Numbered from the stretch's first letter, positions 1 to 10,837 are shown. The stretch: DNA of 64,000 nt from Nilaparvata lugens (GCF_014356525.2 NC_052507.1:61506295-61570294); one strand, 5' to 3'. The notes: generated from the letters alone by a model not told the origin. A program made the numbers and translations.

Positions 1-2157
1 ATATATATATATCCATTTATTGATTTATTTATTCATTCATTTGATTATTTATTTATTACTCTTTTCTTCTTCATCTCTTCTCCCTGTCCCCTCCCTTATT
101 TTTCTTTATTCTCTCTTGCTCCTGGATAGAGCTTTCTGCTATCTTATAATTATAACAATATTATCTGTCATTCTCCAATTATCTACTAATTTTTATTTTT
201 CTTAATTGCATTAATACTATTTTGTTCATGATACTATCGTTTTAATACTACAGTATTTAAAATACTATGACAATTCATTGATTGAAAAAGGTTGTCATAC
301 TCGATATTATCCTGTTAAAATGGAGACAAAAAAAATTGTGATTCAATTTCAGCTTCCTCAATAAAATTTCACTCAAGAAGACAAAATTAATATAAAAATA
401 AGTTCATTTTTATTGAATAAAAGATTGAAATATGTTTATTCTACAGCTAATAATTTTATTTGGGAAACACTGTTATTATTATTTTACAGTACTAGAACTC
501 TCTTGCTAGAAGTTCAACCAAATTCTTCATAGAAGTAGAATTCTTCATTGATAACATTAAAGTGCTCAGAGACTTTCTATTTTCGACTATTTTAGAGTTC
601 CCGAGAACCATTTTACTAATTCAAGGGCGCTGAATCCGAATCTGGAATCAAAATTTTTCTATCTCGATTTTTAGGCAATTTAGATTTTTGGTAACTACAT
701 CGCTCAAAGCCGCTCCTGGTGTTCCAGCTTGCTTTAAGTTTACACACGACCACCACTGGTTGGTGTCTCACTGGTGGTGAGACCCAGCCTGTTGACCTAT
801 AGGCTATTGTGTAATAAAGCCTTTCATTCTTCTGAACACAGCTACATCCCGCTGGTATATAGGTATTTGAAAAACCAATATGGTAATCTATTCAAGATGA
901 TGACTTAGGTGAGTGAAACAGGCGAAGCTCAAATAGCACTCATGACAAATTGATGAAACAAAATACAAAATGTCTGATATTGATAGTATGCACTCTGAAC
1001 GATTAACATGAATTTTCTACATGAAATACTTGAAGAAAAATTTAGTGAAACTATAATTACAGTACATAATATATGATCTTATATTTTTATTCCGTGATTA
1101 AAATGATTTATCTGTAGTAAACAACTCTTGATAGCTGGTTAAGGCATTTCCATAAAGTTTTATTTATAAGACAAACCATCCTTTAAAGCTTAGTGTTTTG
1201 AAGCTCCATAGTTGTTACTTGAGCTTTCATGACTTGTGATAGCATTTATTATTTAACTACGGTAGGTACCCTACCTATACTGTATAATATGAATACAATG
1301 TGCCAATCAATTGACTGAACTTCAATACATGCTGATAATTGGATCAATGTCAATATGTAATTTTCAGTTGGTTCAATGTACAATTCAACTACAAGATAAC
1401 TTACTGTTCAGTATGACATTGGAATTCAACTTGTCGACTTCTCAAGAAATAGGTGATTAAGTAGAGCACTGATTTTCTCAGGACAAGGTTGTGGCTTGCT
1501 GTGATATAGTCCATAGGTACGGTATTGTTCAGAATATTGTACTTCTGGCCAGTTTGATTTTTATTAATTTTGAATTTTTAGAATCCCTTGATTTATTTCC
1601 TACTATAAAATTATTCATTATTCAGATGAAATTTGATGAATAGAGACAATGCTCATAATGAAAGGATTTTTTTTAAGTAAGCTAAACATTTTATATCTTT
1701 AAACATTATACACATTAATAATGATAATTAACAAAAATCCAATTACTCTAATCAATCCTCTCCATCTCAATGTGTAATTAGCATAAGCGGCCAAAGGAGG
1801 GATAAGGGGGGCCAGAAATGTTGGTTGAATTGTTCTTTTTATACGGTACTGTGTTTCAGAACTCTATAAGGAAATTGAGATACACAAAAAAGTTATCGAA
1901 TCTAAAATCTGGTTGTGAGCTGAAGAGAAAGAGTTATCTCGAAAATTGAAAAAAGTTTCTTCAGATTTTCAATAACAAGTGGTACACAATCAATATTTCT
2001 GTGAAGAATTTCTAACATATAACTTTTTATAATGTAATCTAGCCTACTTATGGCACACATTATTGTTACAATAATGAGCGTTTCCCACGTTAGTATTGTC
2101 TGCATTTTTTTCATTGGAAAATATTTTAGTTTTGTCTGATTATTTATGTTCTTACAG
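1..2157. other. AT-rich non-coding region upstream of the GGT coding exon
   Basis: No convincing coding sequence was seen on either strand; it opens with a short AT dinucleotide run. Because the exon that follows is preceded by a splice acceptor (cttacag ending at 2157), this stretch is probably intron or upstream sequence of the GGT gene, and any 5' untranslated exon could not be placed. A perfect 7-bp hairpin, GTCTCAC/GTGAGAC, sits near 760-785 with no assigned role. Confidence 0.5.
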
Positions 2158-2160
2158 ATA

Positions 2161-2411
2161 ATGATTTCCCACAAACTAGTGTTATTGGCGCTGCTGTTGG
2201 TGATCATTGGGAGGATGACAGCCGAATGGATTATTATCGTCCCTCACATTCCCGATCCCCATAATGACTCAGGAGCTAGCACCAACCTGACTATCCAAAA
2301 TGGAACCGATCAGTACCATGATGAACCAATGATTCTGTCTGGATCCCCTGCACCGATGTTCCATGATGCAGCAGTGGTTAGTCTTGGACCTCAATGCGCT
2401 GCAATTGGCAA
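2161..2411 (+). CDS. Gamma-glutamyltranspeptidase, N-terminal coding exon
   Basis: GGT is a membrane-anchored ectoenzyme that cleaves the gamma-glutamyl bond of glutathione at the cell surface. The exon starts at Met 2161, just after a pyrimidine-rich acceptor (cttacag at 2151-2157); an upstream in-frame ATG at 2146 lies inside that acceptor and is rejected. Residues 5-17 are strongly hydrophobic, fitting the type II signal anchor of GGT. Three N-glycosylation sequons (NDS, NLT, NGT) follow in a short lumenal stalk. The exon ends in AAVVSLGPQCAAIG, matching the start of the GGT catalytic fold, and stops two bases into codon 84 at a consensus donor GTGAGT (2412-2417). The phase and protein continue precisely in the exon at 40771. 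Gene assignment rests on the two exons read together. Confidence 0.85.
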
Positions 2412-2479
2412 GTGAGTGTGCAGTGACTTGGAATATTTATTGCCTACAGTAACTTACATAATTTTAGTAGAGAGGAATT

Positions 2480-2660
2480 GCTGGTAACCACTGATTATAC
2501 ATTGGGAGGAGCCAGGTTCGATTCCTGGGCTGACAAATAATTCCCATTTCATCTCATTGATAGCCAAGACGAGTGAGGAATTACACCCTTCAGTCTGCTA
2601 GTGCTACCTGGTCATGTGTTCGAATCCCACCAGTAGGCATGGACGTTTCAGCATCACTGT
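2480..2660 (+). repeat. tRNA-derived SINE-like sequence
   Basis: Two RNA polymerase III B-box-like motifs lie about 100 bp apart: GGTTCGATTCC at 2515-2525 and GTGTTCGAATCCC at 2616-2628. The context of the second resembles the tRNA-like head of insect SINEs. No clear A box, tail or target duplication was identified, so this is tentative. It lies just left of the LTR-X boundary. Confidence 0.35.
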
Positions 2661-2743
2661 TGAATTTCACGGTCTGGTTTGAAATCTCTTCATTTCTGCC
2701 GATTTTTGAAACTCTGTATTTTCGTACTATTTTTTGTTTCCAC

Positions 2744-3298
2744 TGTAAACGGAGGGGGTGTTTCTACTCTTCTATACTATTTGCTGAAATTATAATACTA
2801 AACTTATGTTTGAATCCTTGATTGGTTGGGAGCTTTTAGTGGATTCGTTCATTCAAATGCACAGATTATCATCATTATATAATGATCACCTATTTTAGCA
2901 ACTAGCAACTACAAGCCAGGAACTTTAATGAAAAATACTAATAAAATTAAACTTCAGGTTTATTGAACTCTTAATAATATATATGGAACGAATTAATAAA
3001 AGTCAGGTAACATGTCAAATTTTCAAACAAAACAAAGTTATTCAGCAATTGATTCAGGTGAAGGAGACATACTCAATTTTTAATCTATACATATTGGAAC
3101 CTGCTAACTTGCTGCAACTAAATTCAGGACTCGGTCATTCTATGTACTAAATTTTGACTTAATAAGAAAAACAACAAATTTTCGGCACTCACCATTTAAC
3201 AATATTCAAACTTGGACTCTTCAGAAACACTCACATATGTTTTAATAAAACTCACTATACTTGAACTCACACACACAGATAATTTCCTGATTCTACTC
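2744..3298 (-). repeat. LTR-X 3' LTR, outer part (interrupted)
   Basis: This segment is nearly identical to 17242-17800 and continues at 12372 after the G1 provirus. It is the terminal half of the minus-strand 3' LTR. The last four bases, ACTC, form the left copy of the G1 target site duplication. Confidence 0.8.
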
Positions 3299-3483
3299 TG
3301 TCACAAAGTAAAATTGTGACGAGAAAATAGTTAATAATATTACTGAAAGACGCTCGACTATCAGCAAAGCTAGCCGACCGCGGAGATAAGGAAGGTACTG
3401 ATGGCGCACCATCTTCCGCGCATCGAGACGATTTCCACCGCCTCTGGCGGCGGCACAACTCCATCCCCTCCACTTTGGGGGAG

Positions 3484-3491
3484 TATTTAAA
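3484..3491 (+). promoter_or_regulatory. TATA box of G1 LTR 1
   Basis: TATTTAAA lies in a GC-rich context about 185 bp into the LTR. Transcription would start about 30 bp further on and therefore read through the minisatellite. The same box recurs at 7392-7399 and 11064-11071 in LTR 2 and LTR 3. Confidence 0.6.
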
Positions 3492-3629
3492 CGCCGGACG
3501 GGCCCCAGTCCACAGCATTCCGCTCACAACCTTCCTGCTCCTTGTACAGCGGCCCGTTGGCTGCCGTACGTCCCCGACCTCCTGTCCTGGTACAGCGGCC
3601 CGTTGGCTGCAGTACGTCCCTAACCTTCC

Positions 3630-4608
3630 ATCTCCCTAGGGCACAGCGGACGTTGTTTGCCGTCCCTGTCCTTCCATCTCCCTGGGGCACAGCGGACCGT
3701 TGTCTACCATCCCTGTCCGTCCATCTCCCTAGGGCACAGCGGACCGTTGTCTGTCGTCCCTGTCCTCCCATTTCCCCAGGGCACAGCGGACCGTTGTCTG
3801 CCGTCCGTGACCTTCCATTCCCCCAGGGCACAGAGGACCGTTGTCTACCGTCCCTGACCTTCCATTCCCCAAGGGCACAGCGGACCGTTGTCTGCCGTCC
3901 CTGTCCTCCCATCTCCCTAGGGCACAGCGGACTGTTGTCTGCCGTCCCTGTCCTCCCATTTCTCCAGGGCACAGCGGACCGTTGTCTGCCGTTCCTGACC
4001 TCCCATTCCCCCAGGGCACAGCGGACCGTTGTCTGCTGTCCCTGACCTTCCATTCCTCCAGGGCACAGCGGACCGTTGTCTGCCGTCCCTGTCCTCCCAT
4101 CTCCCTAGGGCACAGCGGACCGTTGTCTGCCGTCCCTGTCCTCCCATCTCCCTAGGGCACAGCGGACCGTTGTCTGCCATCCCTGTCCTCCCATCTCCCT
4201 GAGGCACAGCGGACTGTTGTCTGCCATCCCTGTCCTCCCATTACCCCAGGGCACAGCGGACCGTTGTCTGCCATCCTTATTCTTCCTTTTCCCCAGGGCA
4301 CAGTGGACCGTTGTCTGCCGTCCCTGTCCTTTCATTTCCCCAGGGCACAGCGGACCGTTGTCTGCCGTCCCTATCTTTCCATCTCCCCAGGGCACAGCGG
4401 ACCGTTGTCTGCTGTCCCTATTCTTTCCATCCCCTCAGGGCACAGCGGACCGTTGTCTGCCGTCCCTATTCTTCCTTCTCCCCAGGGCACAGCGGACAGT
4501 TGTCTGCTGTCCCTATTCTTCCTTCTCCCCAGGGCACAGCGGACCGTTGTCTGCCGTCCCTATTCTTCCTTCTCCCCAGGGCACAGCGGACCGTTGTCTG
4601 CCGTCCCT
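3630..4608 (+). repeat. 47-bp minisatellite in LTR 1, about 21 units
   Basis: The unit core is AGGGCACAGCGGACCGTTG followed by TCTGCCGTCC and a pyrimidine-rich spacer. GGAC and GTCC within the unit can pair as a small hairpin. Since 47 is not divisible by three, the array stays open in several frames on both strands and produces long meaningless ORFs. It lies downstream of the TATA box, so it should be part of the transcript leader. Confidence 0.9.
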
Positions 4609-4893
4609 ATCCTGTCTGTCCTTCCTTTTCCTACTTCACTGGAGCGGAACCGAGGCCGTAAGGCCGATACAAAATTACATCAAAGTGGTGTCATCAGAGA
4701 AGAGAGCGACCTTCACGCCGTCAGAAGCACCAGGAGGTGCTGTTCACGCCAGCTGAGGCATAAAGAAGAAGGAAGAGGAACTTCGACTTGCCTCCTTTCC
4801 CCGCCCACATTACGACTGAGCGAAGTCATCCAGGAGCAACACCTGGGTATCAATCACCCACCTCTGAAGCTACTCAGGGTGTACGTGATAGAT

Positions 4894-4912
4894 TGGCGCC
4901 CGCACCTGGGGC
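4894..4912 (+). promoter_or_regulatory. G1 primer binding site, internal region 1
   Basis: TGGCGCCCGCACCTGGGGC begins three bases after the LTR end. A TGGCGCC start is the classic form of a tRNA 3'-end complement used to prime reverse transcription. The same site is at 8566-8584 in the second interior. Confidence 0.72.
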
Positions 4913-4934
4913 ACGAGGCAACGAAGTAAGAATC

Positions 4935-7031
4935 ATGAATGAACAGGGAGAGTCTGATTCAGATGCTCAACACCAGGAGCTGACAGAGGATCAGTCGGTT
5001 GAGGATGTAAACCCCGAGGTGATATCCGACCCCAGAGTTTCCTGGATCTATAAATTGAAAAAGGAAGAAGCATTTTATCTTCTACAAGATTGGGGCATAG
5101 TGTCATCTGGAACACTTGCTGAGTTGAGAATGTTGTTAGTAGAACAACATAAGAAGATGGCTGTACATTATCCCATCTCAATACCCGGAATAGTGAGCAG
5201 AAGCAGTGAGGAATCCGGACACTCAGCAAAAGGTACTCATGCTGAAGTTGGAACCAACATTCACACAAACCCCCTCATGGACCCAGGGGCGGTATGTGAC
5301 AAAGTAAGAAGTTGGAGACTGTCATTCGACGGCCAATCAGATGCTCCCAGCTTCTTAGAAAGGCTAGACAAGCTACAACAAGCCTATGGGCTCACTGGCA
5401 ACCAACTACTAGTCGCGCTACCTGAATTACTAGTTGGTAAAGCTACTCTATGGATGCATAATCGTCATGACAAGTGGAAATCATGGGACAATTTTGTTAC
5501 AGATTTCAGATCACGCTACTACCCACTTACCTATGGGGAGGACCTCGAGAATCTAATCCAGACAAGGAAGCAAAAGGAAGGTGAGTCGTTTGACAAATTT
5601 CTCGAAGATGTACTGACACTCATGAGGTGTCGAGGTTTCACAGACAAAAATAAATTACAGAGAGTGTATAAGAATCTCCTCCCACGGTACAAATTGTATA
5701 TTTGGCAATCAGATGTTCATAGTATCAACAAATTGGAAAAATTCGCGAGGGAGTATGAACAAATAAAAGCAGAGGAGAAACAGAATAGACAGAATTCGAG
5801 AGTTCACATGATTGAGGACACGAAAAAGATTACAAGGCTCAAGGTTGAGACAGTTATAACCCCTACTAGTAACAGACCATCTCTTAGTGAGTCTGAACCC
5901 ATGTGTGTGCAATACAAGAGACCGGGGCACTGGAGATCATACTGTCCCGATATCCCACCACGTAAAAGGAGCGGAAAGAGAGCACTGAAATGTGTCTGTG
6001 ATGTGCAGAAGGAGAATAAAACTCCGAACAAGACAGCAGTGATGCGAACGGCACACAGGATTCCTGTGATTGAAGAGTCATCAAGTGACAACAGACTATT
6101 CATTACTGTGACAATCGGTGGTAAAAAGTGTTGGGCATTGCTAGATAGTGGCGCTGAAGCTAATTATATGAGTAATGAGGTGTATGAAGTTCTCCAAAAA
6201 ATAGGGATGATAAGGAAGGTACCAACTCATCACCACGCAATATTAGCTGATGGACGATCCACCCCATTAAATGGGAAGCTGACATCTAATGTAACTATAG
6301 GACAAATCACAGTTCCACTAGTGGTGTCTATAATGGAAGGACTTGGACAAGAGTTGCTATTAGGCATGGAATTTATGCGTGAAAACAGGATGAATATTCA
6401 CACATTCACGAGAGAGGTAGAGTGGGATCCTCCCCAACTGAATCCTACAAGTCCGCTAATAATGTCGCGATCTCTCTTATTGGGGACTAAGACAACAGCA
6501 GTCCCAACAATATCAGCTGTACAATCCGAATCTCAGGACAACAAGGATCGCGACAAAAGGATATTCATGAAGGTTGGTTTGAATGGAGTTGAACTCAATG
6601 CTTTGATTGATGCCAGGGCGGAGTTGTCATATGTTCCAAGGCAAGCATCCTGGGGCAACATAGTGATGGATCACAGGAATGAGATGGATGACTCTGAACG
6701 GTGGGCCACAATTTATGCCCCAGCCACCAACACAAGTGGTAACTCCGAGAGTGATGTGGAAAAGTTAATACCACCCACTAATGTCATGGATGTGGAGGAG
6801 TCAATACCACCCTCAACGGATATGGATGGAGAAGAGCCAACACAGTCTTTGACCATCAAGGAAGTAGTCCCACCGTCCCAGGAACCCACACCAGGTCCCT
6901 CAAGGAGGAAGGATCCAGTGTTCTGCAAACAAGTCTCGACACCTGGTAAGCCCAAACGGGCTGGCAAGCCACGTATAAAAATCCAATTACCAGATGGACG
7001 GCGTAAATATGTGCCCATAGATCAGGCATAG
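4935..7031 (+). CDS. G1 Gag-protease polyprotein, copy 1 (698 aa)
   Basis: Retrotransposon structural polyprotein, fully open. The first ATG is 4935, 41 bp after the PBS start. Around residues 125-290 is a retrotransposon capsid-type domain (DAPSFLERLDKLQQAYGL, LWMHNRHDKW, FRSRYYP). Residues 324-337 form a zinc-knuckle-like motif in which the second cysteine is tyrosine (CVQY...GHWRSYC). A retropepsin domain follows, with the DSG catalytic triad at Asp404 (LLDSGAEANY), a flap-like segment (ILADGRSTPL) and LLLGMEFM near its end. At residues 545-570 a second protease-like start, LIDARAELSYV, has lost the D-T/S-G motif (Asp559-Ala-Arg). The acidic, proline-rich tail ends in PRIKIQLPDGRR. There is no reverse transcriptase or frameshift extension. 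Family placement (gypsy-type Gag) is inference. Confidence 0.88.
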   Translation: MNEQGESDSDAQHQELTEDQSVEDVNPEVISDPRVSWIYKLKKEEAFYLLQDWGIVSSGTLAELRMLLVEQHKKMAVHYPISIPGIVSRSSEESGHSAKGTHAEVGTNIHTNPLMDPGAVCDKVRSWRLSFDGQSDAPSFLERLDKLQQAYGLTGNQLLVALPELLVGKATLWMHNRHDKWKSWDNFVTDFRSRYYPLTYGEDLENLIQTRKQKEGESFDKFLEDVLTLMRCRGFTDKNKLQRVYKNLLPRYKLYIWQSDVHSINKLEKFAREYEQIKAEEKQNRQNSRVHMIEDTKKITRLKVETVITPTSNRPSLSESEPMCVQYKRPGHWRSYCPDIPPRKRSGKRALKCVCDVQKENKTPNKTAVMRTAHRIPVIEESSSDNRLFITVTIGGKKCWALLDSGAEANYMSNEVYEVLQKIGMIRKVPTHHHAILADGRSTPLNGKLTSNVTIGQITVPLVVSIMEGLGQELLLGMEFMRENRMNIHTFTREVEWDPPQLNPTSPLIMSRSLLLGTKTTAVPTISAVQSESQDNKDRDKRIFMKVGLNGVELNALIDARAELSYVPRQASWGNIVMDHRNEMDDSERWATIYAPATNTSGNSESDVEKLIPPTNVMDVEESIPPSTDMDGEEPTQSLTIKEVVPPSQEPTPGPSRRKDPVFCKQVSTPGKPKRAGKPRIKIQLPDGRRKYVPIDQA

Positions 7032-7035
7032 ATGA

Positions 7036-7165
7036 TGCCTATAGGCAGTGGCATACACCTCTAAAGGTGATGCCTGAGCGGCATACACCTCTTAAGGTGA
7101 TGCCTGAGAGGTGTACACCTCTTAAGGTGATGCCTAGATGGCTCACGCCTTTTAAGGTGGTGGGA
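7036..7165 (+). repeat. 30-bp hairpin repeats before LTR 2
   Basis: Four units spaced exactly 30 bp apart (the GGTGA/GGTGG core at 7066, 7096, 7126, 7156) lie between the gag stop and the next LTR. Each unit has the form GGTGATGCC, a short loop, then GGCATACACC, so it can fold into a stem. A duplicate block is at 10708-10837. Confidence 0.75.
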
Positions 7166-7206
7166 TAGAGGGCTCCGAACACCCACCCCCCCAAGTAGGA
7201 GTGGGG

Positions 7207-8562
7207 TGTCACAAAGTAAAATTGTGATGAGAAAATAGTTAATAATATTACTGAAAGACGCTCGGCTATCAGCAAAGCTAGCCGACCACGGAGATAAGGA
7301 AGGTACCGATGGCGCACCATCTTCCACGCATCGAGATGATTTCCACCGCCTCTGGCGGCGGCACAACTCCATCCCCTCCACTTTGGGGGAGTATTTAAAC
7401 GCCGGACGAGCCCCAGTCCACAGCATTCCGCTCACAACCTTCCTGCTCCTTGTACAGCGGCCCGTTGGCTGCTGTACGTCCCCGACCTCCTGTCCTGGTA
7501 CAGCGGCCCGTTGGCAGCTGTACGTCCCTAACCTTCCATCTCCCTAGGGCACAGCTGACCGTTGTCTGCCGCCCTGTCCTTCCATCTCCCTAGGGCACAG
7601 CGGACCGTTGTCTGCCGTCCCTGTCCTCCCATTTCCCCAGGGCACAGCGGACCGTTGTCTGCCGTCCCTGACCTTCCATTCCCCCAGGGCACAGCGGACC
7701 GTTGTCTGCCGTCTCTGACCTTCCATTCCCCCAGGGCACAGCGGACCGTTGTCTGCCGTCCCTGTCCTCCCATCTCCCTAGGGCACAGCGGACCGTTGTC
7801 TGCCATCCCTGTCCTCCCATTCCCCCAGGGCACAGCGGACCGTTGTCTGCCATCCCTGACCTTCCATTCCTCCAGGGCACAGTGGACCGTTGTCTGCCAT
7901 CCCTGTCCTCCCATCTCCCTAGGGCACAGCGGACCGTTGTCTGCTGTCCCTGTCCTCCCATCTCCCTAGGGCACAGTGGACCGTTGTCTGCCGTCCCTGT
8001 CCTCCCATCTCCCTAGGGCATAGCAGACCGTTGTCTGCCGTCCTTGTCCTCCCATTTCCCCAGGGCACAGTGGACCGTTGTCTGCCGTCCCTATTCTTCC
8101 TTTTCCCCAGGGCACAGCGGACCGTTGTCTGCCATCCCTATTCTTCCTTCTCCCCAGGGCACAGCGGACAGTTGTCTGCTGTCCCTATTCTTCCTTCTCC
8201 CCAGGGCACAGCGGACCGTTGTCTGCCGTCCCTATTCTTCCTTCTCCCCAGGGCACAGCGGACCGTTGTCTGCCGTCCCTATCCTGTCTGTCCTTCCTTT
8301 TCCTACTTCACTGGAGCGGAACCGAGGCCGTAAGGCCGATACAAAATTACATCAAAGTGGTGTCATCAGAGAAGAGAGCGACCTTCACGCTGTCAGAAGC
8401 ACCAGGAGGTGCTGTTCACGCCAGCTGAGGCATAAAGAAGAAGGAAGAGGAACTTCGACTTGCCTCCTTTCCCCGCCCACATTACGACTGAGCGAAGTCA
8501 TCCAGGAGCAACACCTGGGTATCAATCACCCACCTCTGAAGCTACTCAGGGTGTACGTGATA
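7207..8562 (+). repeat. G1 LTR 2 (1356 bp), central LTR
   Basis: Same termini as LTR 1. It serves as 3' LTR of the first unit and 5' LTR of the second. TATTTAAA is at 7392. Only about 16 minisatellite units are present; it lacks units with TCTTTCCAT spacers that are present in both LTR 1 and LTR 3. It shares many single-base variants with LTR 3, for example CACAGCTGACC in the first unit and GGGCATAGCAGACC. Confidence 0.88.
7539..8281 (+). repeat. 47-bp minisatellite in LTR 2, about 16 units
   Basis: Same unit as in LTR 1 but five units shorter; the length difference between LTR 1 and LTR 2 (236 bp) is essentially five repeat units. Confidence 0.9.
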
Positions 8563-8606
8563 GATTGGCGCCCGCACCTGGGGCACGAGGCAACGAAGTA
8601 AGAATC

Positions 8607-10703
8607 ATGAATGAACAGGGAGAGTCTGATTCAGATGCTCAACACCAGGAGCTGACAGAGGATCAGTCGGTTGAGGATGTAAACCCCGAGGTGATATCCG
8701 ACCCCAGAGTTTCCTGGATCTATAAATTGAAAAAGGAAGAAGCATTTTATCTTCTACAAGATTGGGGCATAGTGTCATCTGGAACACTTGCTGAGTTGAG
8801 AATGTTGTTAGTAGAACAACATAAGAAGATGGCTGTACATTATCCCATCTCAATACCCGGAATAGTGAGCAGAAGCAGTGAGGAATCCGGACACTCAGCA
8901 AAAGGTACTCATGCTGAAGTTGGAACCAACATTCACACAAACCCCCTCATGGACCCAGGGGCGGTATGTGACAAAGTAAGAAGTTGGAGACTGTCATTCG
9001 ACGGCCAATCAGATGCTCCCAGCTTCTTAGAAAGGCTAGACAAGCTACAACAAGCCTATGGGCTCACTGGCAACCAACTACTAGTCGCGCTACCTGAATT
9101 ACTAGTTGGTAAAGCTACTCTATGGATGCATAATCGTCATGACAAGTGGAAATCATGGGACAATTTTGTTACAGATTTCAGATCACGCTACTACCCACTT
9201 ACCTATGGGGAGGACCTCGAGAATCTAATCCAGACAAGGAAGCAAAAGGAAGGTGAGTCGTTTGACAAATTTCTCGAAGATGTACTGACACTCATGAGGT
9301 GTCGAGGTTTCACAGACAAAAATAAATTACAGAGAGTGTATAAGAATCTCCTCCCACGGTACAAATTGTATATTTGGCAATCAGATGTTCATAGTATCAA
9401 CAAATTGGAAAAATTCGCGAGGGAGTATGAACAAATAAAAGCAGAGGAGAAACAGAATAGACAGAATTCGAGAGTTCACATGATTGAGGACACGAAAAAG
9501 ATTACAAGTCTCAAGGTTGAGACAGTTATAACCCCTACTAGTAACAGACCATCTCTTAGTGAGTCTGAACCCATGTGTGTGCAATACAAGAGACCGGGGC
9601 ACTGGAGATCATACTGTCCCGATATCCCACCACGTAAAAGGAGCGGAAAGAGAGCACTGAAATGTGTCTGTGATGTGCAGAAGGAGAATAAAACTCCGAA
9701 CAAGACAGCAGTGATGCGAACGGCACACAGGATTCCTGTGATTGAAGAGTCATCAAGTGACAACAGACTATTCATTACTGTGACAATCGGTGGTAAAAAG
9801 TGTTGGGCATTGCTAGATAGTGGCGCTGAAGCTAATTATATGAGTAATGAGGTGTATGAAGTTCTCCAAAAAATAGGGATGATGAGGAAGGTACCAACTC
9901 ATCACCACGCAATATTAGCTGATGGACGATCCACCCCATTAAATGGGAAGCTGACATCTAATGTAACTATAGGACAAATCACAGTTCCACTAGTGGTGTC
10001 TATAATGGAAGGACTTGGACAAGAGTTGCTATTAGGCATGGAATTTATGCGTGAAAACAGGATGAATATTCACACATTCACGAGAGAGGTAGAGTGGGAT
10101 CCTCCCCAACTGAATCCTACAAGTCCGCTAATAATGTCGCGATCTCTCTTATTGGGGACTAAGACAACAGCAGTCCCAACAATATCAGCTGTACAATCCG
10201 AATCTCAGGACAACAAGGATCGCGACAAAAGGATATTCATGAAGGTTGGTTTGAATGGAGTTGAACTCAATGCTTTGATTGATGCCAGGGCGGAGTTGTC
10301 ATATGTTCCAAGGCAAGCATCCTGGGGCAACATAGTGATGGATCACAGGAATGAGATGAATGACTCTGAACGGTGGGCCACAATTTATGCCCCAGCCACC
10401 AACACAAGTGGTAACTCCGAGAGTGATGTGGAAAAGTTAATACCACCCACTAATGTCATGGATGTGGAGGAGTCAATACCACCCTCAACGGATATGGATG
10501 GAGAAGAGCCAACACAGTCTTTGACCATCAAGGAAGTAGTCCCACCGTCCCAGGAACCCACACCAGGTCCCTCAAGGAGGAAGGATCCAGTGTTCTGCAA
10601 ACAAGTCTCGACACCTGGTAAGCGCAAACGGGCTGGCAAGCCACGTATAAAAATCCAATTACCAGATGGACGGCGTAAATATGTGCCCATAGACCAGGCA
10701 TAG
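8607..10703 (+). CDS. G1 Gag-protease polyprotein, copy 2 (698 aa)
   Basis: Second, fully open copy of the polyprotein encoded at 4935, at the 3672-bp offset. It has the same capsid-type region, degenerate zinc knuckle, active-site DSG protease and broken second protease. The predicted protein differs from copy 1 at four positions only (Arg/Ser near the zinc knuckle, Ile/Met after the protease active site, Asp/Asn after the second protease motif, Pro/Arg near the C terminus). No pol follows before LTR 3. Both reading frames staying open suggests recent insertion or continued selection on Gag. Confidence 0.88.
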   Translation: MNEQGESDSDAQHQELTEDQSVEDVNPEVISDPRVSWIYKLKKEEAFYLLQDWGIVSSGTLAELRMLLVEQHKKMAVHYPISIPGIVSRSSEESGHSAKGTHAEVGTNIHTNPLMDPGAVCDKVRSWRLSFDGQSDAPSFLERLDKLQQAYGLTGNQLLVALPELLVGKATLWMHNRHDKWKSWDNFVTDFRSRYYPLTYGEDLENLIQTRKQKEGESFDKFLEDVLTLMRCRGFTDKNKLQRVYKNLLPRYKLYIWQSDVHSINKLEKFAREYEQIKAEEKQNRQNSRVHMIEDTKKITSLKVETVITPTSNRPSLSESEPMCVQYKRPGHWRSYCPDIPPRKRSGKRALKCVCDVQKENKTPNKTAVMRTAHRIPVIEESSSDNRLFITVTIGGKKCWALLDSGAEANYMSNEVYEVLQKIGMMRKVPTHHHAILADGRSTPLNGKLTSNVTIGQITVPLVVSIMEGLGQELLLGMEFMRENRMNIHTFTREVEWDPPQLNPTSPLIMSRSLLLGTKTTAVPTISAVQSESQDNKDRDKRIFMKVGLNGVELNALIDARAELSYVPRQASWGNIVMDHRNEMNDSERWATIYAPATNTSGNSESDVEKLIPPTNVMDVEESIPPSTDMDGEEPTQSLTIKEVVPPSQEPTPGPSRRKDPVFCKQVSTPGKRKRAGKPRIKIQLPDGRRKYVPIDQA

Positions 10704-10707
10704 ATGA

Positions 10708-10837
10708 TGCCTATAGGCAGTGGCATACACCTCTAAAGGTGATGCCTGAGCGGCATACACCTCTTAAGGTGATGCCTGAGAGGTGTACACCTCTTAAGGT
10801 GATGCCTAGATGGCTCACGCCTTTTAAGGTGGTGAGA
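10708..10837 (+). repeat. 30-bp hairpin repeats before LTR 3
   Basis: Duplicate of the block at 7036-7165, with the same four-unit phasing. A single G-to-A difference is visible just after the last unit. Confidence 0.75.

Larger units (their letters stand above)
3299..4890 (+). repeat. G1 LTR 1 (1592 bp)
   Basis: Begins TGTCACAAAG and ends GTACGTGATA, an imperfect terminal inverted repeat (TGTCAC against TATCAC read from the other end). It carries the TATA box at 3484, a 47-bp minisatellite of about 21 units and a unique 3' segment running to the PBS. It differs from LTR 2 and LTR 3 at many positions that those two share, so it is the outlier of the three. Confidence 0.88.

Noticed and set aside
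20..205. 61-codon ORF at the left edge
   Set aside because: Low-complexity Leu/Ile/Tyr-rich translation of AT-rich DNA.
2146..2160. Upstream in-frame ATG as the GGT start
   Set aside because: It lies inside the pyrimidine-rich splice acceptor ending at 2157; Met at 2161 leads directly into the hydrophobic anchor.
3630..4608. CRISPR array
   Set aside because: Units are contiguous tandem copies without unique spacers, in a eukaryotic LTR, with no cas genes.
3487..4756. Long overlapping ORFs on both strands in the LTR 1 minisatellite (and at 7528-8428 and 11200-12296)
   Set aside because: They are a by-product of a 47-bp repeat, which is not a multiple of three and happens to lack stops; the peptide is the same 47-residue periodic pattern in each frame.
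4788..4934. N-terminal extension of the G1 Gag to 4788
   Set aside because: It would begin without ATG inside the LTR and read through the PBS; the first ATG is 4935.
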